From Atribacteria bacterium SCGC AAA255-G05 (GTDB lineage Bacteria; Atribacterota; Phoenicimicrobiia; Phoenicimicrobiales; Phoenicimicrobiaceae): DNA of 5,619 bases. The stretch is taken from contig ASPA01000099.1 of assembly GCA_000405605.1 (NCBI GenBank), positions 1 through 5,619 of the forward strand, read 5' to 3'. Shown here in pieces: positions 1-4,509 of the stretch; positions within the stretch are counted from its first letter, which is position 1; the number at the start of each line of letters is the position of its first letter. Position numbers and translations under genes: made by a program. The notes below the pieces were generated by a model. That model was not told the DNA's origin and ran no database searches. It saw only the letters and a program-made list of their open reading frames with translations.

Positions 1-954
1 ATCGGTAAAACTTCTATTCCCGGAGTATTGGGTGGCATAGGAGGATTTGGCGGATTATTTTCTTTAGCAGAACAGAAGTATAAAGAACCGGTATTAGTTT
101 CCAGCACTGACGGAGTGGGAACTAAATTAAAAATTGCCTTTGCTCTAAATAAACATGATACCGTCGGAATAGATTTAGTTGCAATGTCGGTGAACGATAT
201 CATTACCTGTGGAGCAAAACCTTTATTTTTTCTGGATTATATTTCCATTGGTAAACTATCAGAAAAAGTGGTTGTTGAGCTTGTAAAAGGAGTTACCGAA
301 GGGTGTAAAATGGCAGATTGTGCCTTATTGGGCGGAGAGACTGCAGAGATGCCCGGATTCTATCCGGAAGGCGAATATGATTTGGCCGGTTTTGCTGTAG
401 GAATAGTAGAAAAAAGTAAAATAATTGATGGCAGAGAAATTAAAGAAGGCGGTTCGGTTATAGGTATTGCTTCTAATGGATTACACAGTAATGGTTTTTC
501 TTTGGTCAGAAAGGTTTTGCTTGAATCCAACAAATATAGGATAGACGATAAAGTATATTCTTTTGGGGGATATTTAGGCGAAGAATTACTTACACCTACT
601 AAAATTTATGTTCACCCGGTTTTAGATTTATTAGAAAAATATAAAATTTTAGGGATAGCTCATATTACTGGAGGAGGGATGATAGAAAATATCCCTCGTA
701 TTTTACCTGAAGGAGTTTCGGTTCAGATAAATAAAGAGAGCTGGCCCAAACCTCCCATTTTTTACTTAATTCAAAAAGAAGGAAAAATTTCCGATGAAGA
801 AATGTATCGAACTTTTAACATGGGCATCGGGATGGCGATAGTTGTGCCTGATGGGGAAGCTGAAAAAATATTAGAAGAACTAAGATTAATAAAGTGTGAT
901 TCTTACCTTATCGGCAAAGTTATAAAAGGAAATAAACAGATAATTATTCGATAA
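1..954 (+). CDS. purM: Phosphoribosylformylglycinamidine cyclo-ligase (AIR synthetase), 5'-partial
   Basis: PurM converts formylglycinamidine ribonucleotide plus ATP to 5-aminoimidazole ribonucleotide (AIR) in the cytosol, the fifth step of purine synthesis. The reading frame is open from base 1, giving 317 visible residues. PurM proteins are usually about 345 residues, so roughly 30 N-terminal residues lie outside the window. The TTG at 28 is an internal leucine codon, not the start: the upstream codons (IGKTSIPGVLGG) continue the family sequence. Recognisable blocks in order are GGIGGFGGLF, the nucleotide-site stretch STDGVGTKLK, HDTVGIDLVAMSVND, PLFFLDY, GGETAEMPGFY, NGLHSNGFSLVRK, HITGGGMIENIPR and EMYRTFNMGIGM. 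All are hallmarks of PurM within the PurM/PurL/SelD/ThiL/HypE fold. The visible part aligns end to end with the E. coli protein without gaps that would suggest damage. It is followed after 47 nt by purN, so it is part of an operon entering from the left. Confidence 0.97.
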   Translation: MGKTSIPGVLGGIGGFGGLFSLAEQKYKEPVLVSSTDGVGTKLKIAFALNKHDTVGIDLVAMSVNDIITCGAKPLFFLDYISIGKLSEKVVVELVKGVTEGCKMADCALLGGETAEMPGFYPEGEYDLAGFAVGIVEKSKIIDGREIKEGGSVIGIASNGLHSNGFSLVRKVLLESNKYRIDDKVYSFGGYLGEELLTPTKIYVHPVLDLLEKYKILGIAHITGGGMIENIPRILPEGVSVQINKESWPKPPIFYLIQKEGKISDEEMYRTFNMGIGMAIVVPDGEAEKILEELRLIKCDSYLIGKVIKGNKQIIIR

Positions 955-956
955 TA

Positions 957-985
957 ACAAATCTGGTGCCTGGCACAAAATTTGT
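957..985. repeat. Imperfect inverted repeat in the purM-purN gap
   Basis: A palindrome centred on base 971 lies between the purM stop and the purN ribosome binding site. The outer arms ACAAAT (957-962) and ATTTGT (980-985) are perfect complements. The core is GTGCC-T-GGCAC (966-976). Twelve of fourteen symmetric positions pair; 963/979 and 965/977 do not. There is no T tract after it, so it does not look like an intrinsic terminator. It ends just before the Shine-Dalgarno site at 991-995. It could be an mRNA hairpin affecting purN translation or message stability, a protein-binding operator, or one copy of a dispersed intergenic repeat. The sequence does not decide between these. Confidence 0.5.
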
Positions 986-1001
986 CATTGAGGAGAAAGT
1001 T

Positions 1002-1604
1002 ATGATTAATATTGGAATATTGGCTTCGGGTAGAGGGACTAATTTACAGGCAATAATTGAGGCTGTTGAAGATGGAAGAATTGAAGGAAAGATTAAGATT
1101 GTGATTAGTGATAATTCTGATGCATATGCACTCAAAAGGGCAGAGCAAAATAATATTGATACTCAATATATTGATTTTAAATCCTTTAAAAACAGAGAAG
1201 ATTATGATAAGAAGGTTATCGAATGTTTGAAAGAGAAAGGCGTAGAGCTTATAGTTTTAGCCGGATATATGAGAATCTTAACTCCTTATTTTATCAAAAC
1301 TTGCAAGAATAGGATAATAAATATTCATCCTGCCTTACTCCCTTCTTTCCCGGGATTACATGCCCAGAGACAAGCTATAGAATATGGAGCAAAGGTTTCT
1401 GGCTGTACGGTCCACTTTGTTGATGAGGGGGTAGATTCAGGCCCTATTGTTTTGCAAAGGGCAGTAGAAATAAAAGATGATGATACCGAAGAATCTTTAG
1501 CAGAAAGAATTTTAAAAGAGGAACATCAAATTTATCCCCAGGCAATTCAGTTATTTACTAAAGGAAGATTGATGATTAAAGGAAGAAGAGTCTTTATTAA
1601 ATAA
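1002..1604 (+). CDS. purN: Phosphoribosylglycinamide formyltransferase (GAR transformylase, folate-dependent)
   Basis: PurN transfers a formyl group from 10-formyltetrahydrofolate to glycinamide ribonucleotide, giving FGAR (third step of purine synthesis, cytosolic). The ATG at 1002 is chosen because AGGAG at 991-995 sits 6 nt upstream and the protein then begins with the family's N-terminal strand (MINIGILASGRGTNLQAII). An in-frame GTG at 966 would add 12 unrelated residues encoded by the palindromic spacer. The protein is 200 residues, close to the 190-215 usual for PurN. The phosphate-binding SGRGTN loop is at 9-14 and VLAGYMRIL at 85-93. The catalytic triad of the family is present: Asn107 and His109 in NIHPALLP, and Asp145 in DEGVDSGP, matching E. 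coli Asn106, His108 and Asp144. The folate-site segment PGLHAQRQAIEYG follows the NIHP motif. The gene looks intact and sits between purM and purD in one operon. Confidence 0.97.
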   Translation: MINIGILASGRGTNLQAIIEAVEDGRIEGKIKIVISDNSDAYALKRAEQNNIDTQYIDFKSFKNREDYDKKVIECLKEKGVELIVLAGYMRILTPYFIKTCKNRIINIHPALLPSFPGLHAQRQAIEYGAKVSGCTVHFVDEGVDSGPIVLQRAVEIKDDDTEESLAERILKEEHQIYPQAIQLFTKGRLMIKGRRVFIK

Positions 1605-1635
1605 TCAACATTTTTATAAGAGAGGTAGAGCGAGA

Positions 1636-2370
1636 ATGAAAGTATTGGTCATCGGCAGCGGAGGAAGAGAGCATACTTTAATATGGAAAATTATCCAAAG
1701 TCCGAAAGTTTCACAAGTGTATTGTGCACCGGGCAATGCAGGAATTTCCAGGTTAGCCCGGTGTATAGATATTGATGTAGGCAACATAGATAAATTAGTT
1801 GACTTTGCCCAAAAAGAAAAGATTGATTTAACGGTAGTAGGACCGGAATTGCCTTTATCCCAAGGAATAGTCAATGAATTTAATAAACAGGGTTTAAGGA
1901 TATTCGGTCCAAGCAAAGAGGCTGCTGAAATTGAATCAAGCAAAGTCTTTTCCAAGCGTTTAATGAAAAAGCATAATATTCCTACAGCTAATTATGAAAT
2001 CTTTCAAAATAGTGAAAAGGCATTCGAATATATAAAACAACAGACTTTTCCTTTAGTAATAAAGGCGGATGGATTGGCAGCCGGCAAAGGAGTATTTATT
2101 GTAAAAAATCTCAATCAGGCAAGAGATGCTTTAAATACACTAATGGAGGGGAAAAAATTTGGAGAAGCAGGCAGGCAGGTAGTAATAGAGGAATTTTTAG
2201 AGGGGGAAGAGGTATCGATTTTAGCGTTTTGTGATGGGAAGACTGTGATACCAATGGTGCCCTCCCAGGATCATAAAAAGATATTTGATAATGACCAGGG
2301 ACCTAATACCGGAGGGATGGGGGCTTATTCTCCGGTTCCTTTTTATCCTGATGAGCTTGAAAAGAGATAA
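1636..2370 (+). pseudogene. purD: Phosphoribosylamine-glycine ligase (GAR synthetase), 3'-truncated
   Basis: PurD joins phosphoribosylamine and glycine using ATP (second step of purine synthesis). The ATG at 1636 follows AGAGGT (1621-1626) by 9 nt, and the product starts with the canonical MKVLVIGSGGREH. Only 244 residues are encoded, against about 420-430 in the family. Intact parts are the N-terminal domain (GSGGREH 7-13, APGNAG 31-36, VVGPE 67-71, IFGP 89-92), the first ATP-grasp half (VIKADGLAAGKGV 141-153, EEFLEGEE 185-192) and the SQDHK...GPNTGGMGAYSP block (210-232). The reading frame then ends in FYPDELEKR-stop. The second ATP-grasp half with its metal-binding RFGDPE region and the C-terminal domain are absent. 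Neither alternative frame after 2370 resembles PurD, so this is not a simple frameshift; the sequence switches to short direct repeats. As drawn the product cannot be a working ligase. It is either a genuine deletion or rearrangement, with another purD copy needed, or an assembly join inside a repeat. Confidence 0.9.
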
Positions 2371-2503
2371 TCAGTTTTCAGTTAATAGTCGCAAAGATGC
2401 GAGAAAGAAAATTTGTAACTCGCAACCTGCAACTTGTAACCTGTATTTTAACTGGCAAACTGGATAACTGGGTAACTAATATCCTATACGCTATACGCTA
2501 TAT
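2371..2503. repeat. Cluster of short heptad/octad direct-repeat tracts at the purD break
   Basis: Nearly the whole gap between broken purD and purE consists of degenerate short tandem repeats. TCAGTTT/TCAGTTA occupies 2371-2384. Four 7-bp units of pattern GYAACYY occupy 2415-2442 (GTAACTC, GCAACCT, GCAACTT, GTAACCT). Three 8-bp AACTGGNN units plus a partial one occupy 2450-2480. CTATACG twice plus CTATATC occupies 2484-2504. A small hairpin, TCGCA-AAGA-TGCGA, lies at 2389-2402. No T tract follows it and no coding potential is recognisable. The last tract overlaps the end of purE and supplies its TAG stop codon. The tracts differ in unit sequence, so this is not one microsatellite. It resembles a composite repeat-rich intergenic element at which rearrangement could have occurred. 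Confidence 0.7.
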
Positions 2504-2971
2504 CTCAATATTTTTTATCTTCTGAACCATAGCTTTTCTATAATCTTTAAGTCTTTCTCTAATTTTAGAATTTTCAATAGCTAATATGTGTGCTGCCATT
2601 AGTCCGGCATTTTTGGCATTTCCTATCCCCATGGTGGCAACCGGAATACCTCCGGGCATCTGAACAATAGAAAGCAAAGAGTCAAGGCCTCCCAATACTT
2701 TCGTTTCTATGGGTACCCCAATGACCGGTAACAATGTCCTGGAGGCTATCACTCCCGGTAGATGGGCTGCTCCTCCTGCACCGGCAATTATTACTTTAAA
2801 ACCTTTTTCTTCTAATTGCGCAACATATTCAAACAGTAAATCAGGAGTCCGATGAGCAGAAAGCACCTTCATTTCATAAAAAATACCTAATTCATCTAAT
2901 GCTTCAGCTGCTTTTTTCATAGTTTCTTTATCCGATATACTTCCCATTATTATTGCTACTTTATCATCCAT
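2498..2971 (-). CDS. purE: N5-carboxyaminoimidazole ribonucleotide mutase (class I PurE)
   Basis: PurE moves the carboxyl group of N5-CAIR to C4, giving CAIR (with PurK the two-step bacterial route from AIR); it forms a cytosolic octamer. The 157-residue product has the full class I signature: GSISD at 10-14 (substrate phosphate and carboxylate site), SAHRTP at 38-43 with the catalytic His40, AGAGGAAHLPG at 63-73, and GLDSLLSIVQMPGG at 95-108. The loop after VATMGIG is two residues shorter than in E. coli, as in Thermotoga-type PurE, so it is not damaged. The ATG is preceded by AAGGAG (2984-2979) at 7 nt. A promoter, two riboswitch aptamers and an attenuator lie in its leader. It is convergent with the broken purD, 127 nt away, so no co-transcribed gene follows. 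Its TAG stop lies in a CTATACG repeat tract. PurK is not in the window. Confidence 0.97.
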   Translation of the reverse strand: MDDKVAIIMGSISDKETMKKAAEALDELGIFYEMKVLSAHRTPDLLFEYVAQLEEKGFKVIIAGAGGAAHLPGVIASRTLLPVIGVPIETKVLGGLDSLLSIVQMPGGIPVATMGIGNAKNAGLMAAHILAIENSKIRERLKDYRKAMVQKIKNIEI

Positions 2972-2978
2972 ATCCTTT

Positions 2979-2984
2979 CTCCTT
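2979..2984 (-). promoter_or_regulatory. purE ribosome binding site
   Basis: AAGGAG on the minus strand lies 7 nt upstream of the purE ATG, at ideal spacing, and decides the start codon. It is 45 nt downstream of the terminator T tract and is not part of the terminator hairpin. This fits control by transcription attenuation rather than by occlusion of translation. Confidence 0.85.
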
Positions 2985-3029
2985 AATTCCCTAAATTTTA
3001 TATATTCAATTAATAACTTTGTAACAAAT

Positions 3030-3085
3030 AAAAAAACCCAGACAATAGAAATTCCATCAATCAGAGTGGAACCTCTCCGCCTGGG
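3030..3085 (-). terminator. Intrinsic terminator (attenuator) of the tandem riboswitch, upstream of purE
   Basis: On the minus strand the arm 3085-3067 (beginning CCCAGGCGG, ending TTCCA) pairs with 3056-3037 (beginning TGGAA, ending CTGGG). This gives 19 base pairs, five of them G-U, with one bulged A at 3046 and a 10-nt loop. Seven T residues follow immediately (3036-3030). The G-U pairs and the T tract both show that the functional strand is minus. It lies between the promoter and purE with no gene before it, so it is an attenuator in the leader. Its 5' arm contains TTCCA of the PRPP aptamer P1 strand (3071-3064) and the conserved 3' part of the aptamer. Aptamer and terminator therefore cannot form together. 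Confidence 0.92.
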
Positions 3086-3220
3086 ATTTTAACCCTCCGG
3101 TGTAGTATAAAAATAAATATACTTTGCACCACTTGGTTCTAATCTTATCTAAGCGTAACATAATATTAACAAATATAAATATAGCTTAAATAAGCGATTC
3201 CCTAAGGTGCACTTCCACTC
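3064..3220 (-). promoter_or_regulatory. ykkC-family riboswitch aptamer, most likely PRPP-sensing (subtype 2b)
   Basis: The fold can be traced by eye on the minus strand. P1 is GAGTGGAA (3220-3213) with TTCCACTC (3071-3064), 8 perfect pairs. An inner helix is TGCACC (3211-3206) with GGTGCA (3130-3125). A long arm pairs 3199-3184 with 3154-3141 (14 pairs, 2-nt bulge). A short hairpin pairs AGTATA (3123-3118) with TATACT (3109-3104). Conserved ykkC sequence is present as GGAAGTGCACCTTAGGG and, on the 3' side, ACACCGGAGGGTTAAAATCC followed by CAGGCGGAGAG. The ykkC family includes guanidine-I, ppGpp, PRPP and nucleotide-diphosphate sensors. PRPP is preferred because the aptamer is fused to a guanine aptamer and precedes a de novo purine gene, the context known for PRPP riboswitches. 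The ligand assignment is inferred from context. PRPP binding would hold P1 together and block the terminator, switching purE on. Confidence 0.85.
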
Positions 3221-3287
3221 GTAGCCTGTCGTGATTTACGGTCACATGGTAGAAACACCCTTGCCATATTCAAGAGTTTATACGAGC
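3217..3287 (-). promoter_or_regulatory. Purine riboswitch aptamer, guanine class
   Basis: A purine-riboswitch three-way junction is readable on the minus strand. P1 pairs GCTCGTA (3287-3281) with TACGAGT (3223-3217). J1/2 is TAA. P2 is seven pairs (ACTCTTG with CAAGGGT) closed by the loop AATATGG. J2/3 is the invariant GTTTCTAC. P3 carries the conserved loop CCGTAAA, so the GG of loop 2 and CC of loop 3 can make the usual kissing pairs. In B. subtilis xpt numbering the pocket residues U22, U47, U51 and C74 (base 3224) are all present. C74 specifies guanine or hypoxanthine rather than adenine. Two oddities: position 73 is G instead of A, and P3 has only GTGA/TCAC plus a wobble near its loop, with an asymmetric internal loop before CC/GG at the junction. 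Its P1 3' strand shares bases 3220-3217 with the PRPP aptamer. Confidence 0.93.
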
Positions 3288-3323
3288 ATCCATTATTTAA
3301 TTTTGATATTATTTTCTGACTAA

Positions 3324-3352
3324 AATATAACATCGAAACACATTAGTGTCAA
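3324..3352 (-). promoter_or_regulatory. Sigma-A/sigma-70 type promoter for the purE leader
   Basis: On the minus strand a perfect -35 box TTGACA (3352-3347) is separated by exactly 17 bp from TATATT (3329-3324), five of six matches to the -10 consensus. Transcription would start near 3316-3318, about 30 nt before the guanine aptamer, and give a leader of about 345 nt before the purE ATG. Its position immediately ahead of the tandem aptamers supports it. The start site itself is not determined here. Confidence 0.8.
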
Positions 3353-3503
3353 ATTAAATTATATATATATTTCGAATTTTTCAAACCCCATGCCTTTACA
3401 GACGTAGTACGTATATATAAGTCTACCATCTGTCCCATCTTGCTGAGAAATTATTTTCATCCTCATTCTTACAGATGAAGAGTTCCCGCTATATAAAAAA
3501 ATA
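3353..3503. other. AT-rich spacer between the aldolase-family gene and the purE promoter
   Basis: No gene, RNA or convincing terminator is recognised here. It holds an (AT)n run at 3360-3370, a small palindrome ACGTA-G-TACGT at 3402-3412, and a weak 6-bp minus-strand hairpin (TTCATC at 3479-3474 with GATGAA at 3461-3456) with no proper T tract. Without a clear terminator after the upstream gene, some read-through into the purE leader is possible. Such transcripts would still meet the attenuator. Confidence 0.5.
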
Positions 3504-4445
3504 TTATTTAATAAGTCTATATTTTTTAATATAGCTTTGGCATAAATTTCGTAATTGTTTTATTTCTAATCTATATGATGGTAAATACTCTGAAATATTT
3601 TTAGATCGGGTATTAAGGTTAATATTTAATCCTTCTAATTGAAGAAATTCTTTCGCACAAATAGGATATAATCTTTTTTCAATTGGTGCTATAGCGCCTA
3701 AAAAATCTTGCAATTCCTGTGCCTTTTTAGGGTAAATGGACCAGTTTTTAGTAAGCCATCTATATAATTCGGGACATAAATTTGCCATAAGACCACAATA
3801 ACCTGATATACCATCTCGCAAACTTTGTAATAATGTAGCAGAATTTGCATTAAAAACTTTAAGTGAACTTCCCTTTGTTACTTTCAGTTTTTCTCTCATG
3901 TTATTAATATCACAGCTAGTATCTTTTAAAAACACGAATCTATCTCTATCTATTGATATACACCATTTTATTAGTGCCGGTGAAATTAAACGCTTATATG
4001 GATATGGACACTCATATAAACCCAGTAAAACATTATTCGAAAGTGCTGTTAGAAATTTTTCAAAATTCTTTTTCCATATATCATCTGATTCATCTTGTGA
4101 TGCAAAACGATTAACTAATAATACCACTGCGTTTACACCTGTAGATGTTATTCTTTTTATTTCCTCAATTTGGCATTCTATCGTATTAGAAACATGTCCT
4201 GATGCAATAATTGGTATACGTTTTTTCACTTTTTTTACAATAAAACGCGCTAATTCTTCTCTTTCATCAAGAGACAAATAAAACATTTCGCTAGATTGAC
4301 ATACCGCAAATAATCCATCTACATTCGCTTTAAGATACCACTCTATCAATTCTCCAAGTCCTGAGTAATCTATCTTATTAGAATCTGTAAATGGAGTAAT
4401 CATAGTAGGCCAAACTCCACTTGGTATTGTTTGATTCATTATCAT
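3504..4445 (-). CDS. Dihydrodipicolinate synthase/N-acetylneuraminate lyase family protein, substrate unknown
   Basis: This 313-residue protein belongs to the Schiff-base-forming class I aldolase (TIM barrel) family of DapA, NanA and KHG/KDPG-type lyases, which usually cleave or join pyruvate and an aldehyde. The N-terminal block (GVWPTMITPFT, then IDYSGLGELIEWYL) is typical. The Schiff-base lysine is Lys174 in FVFLKDTSCD, and the family's active-site tyrosine is probably Tyr144 in LGLYECPYPYKR. The loop that reads GTTGE in DapA is CQSSE here (49-53). That departs from DapA and argues against lysine biosynthesis, so a sugar-acid or other 2-oxo-acid lyase is more likely. The upstream sequence AAGGAAGGA lies very close to the ATG at 4445. 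A second ATG at 4439 has better spacing (6 nt), so the real start may be two codons later. It lies 64 nt downstream of the UroD-family gene on the same strand, probably one operon. Function in the cell is not identified. Confidence 0.85.
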   Translation of the reverse strand: MIMNQTIPSGVWPTMITPFTDSNKIDYSGLGELIEWYLKANVDGLFAVCQSSEMFYLSLDEREELARFIVKKVKKRIPIIASGHVSNTIECQIEEIKRITSTGVNAVVLLVNRFASQDESDDIWKKNFEKFLTALSNNVLLGLYECPYPYKRLISPALIKWCISIDRDRFVFLKDTSCDINNMREKLKVTKGSSLKVFNANSATLLQSLRDGISGYCGLMANLCPELYRWLTKNWSIYPKKAQELQDFLGAIAPIEKRLYPICAKEFLQLEGLNINLNTRSKNISEYLPSYRLEIKQLRNLCQSYIKKYRLIK

Positions 4446-4509
4446 TCCTTCCTTTGTTTATTGATTTTATAATAAATAAAAAGTACGTAATACAAATTAT
4501 TGATCAGTT

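Noticed and set aside
944..1135. Minus-strand open frame over the purM-purN junction and the start of purN
   Set aside because: It lies antisense to the well-supported purN start, has no recognisable family sequence and is explained as a shadow of the coding strand.
1614..1955. Minus-strand open frame of 113 codons inside purD
   Set aside because: The plus-strand frame is unmistakable PurD. The antisense frame shows no motif and no ribosome binding context.
2389..2402. Small hairpin TCGCA-AAGA-TGCGA considered as a purD terminator
   Set aside because: The stem is only 5 bp and no T tract follows on either strand.
2285..2467. Plus-strand frame running from inside purD through the repeats, considered as a frameshifted purD tail
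   Set aside because: Its residues after the break do not resemble the expected PurD continuation, and neither does the remaining frame. A sequence replacement explains the data better than a frameshift.
3069..3087. Plus-strand CCGCCTGGG, which resembles part of the ZTP (pfl) riboswitch consensus
   Set aside because: No matching upstream pfl elements are on the plus strand and no plus-strand gene follows. The same bases are explained by the minus-strand ykkC aptamer and terminator.
3898..4281. Plus-strand open frame of 127 codons inside the aldolase-family gene
   Set aside because: It is antisense to a clear TIM-barrel aldolase frame that contains the Schiff-base lysine, so it is a shadow.
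4466..4495. Possible minus-strand promoter (TTGTAT, 18 bp, TATAAA) between the UroD-family and aldolase-family genes
   Set aside because: The -35 box matches only three of six consensus bases in very AT-rich DNA, and a shared transcript across the 64-nt gap is simpler.
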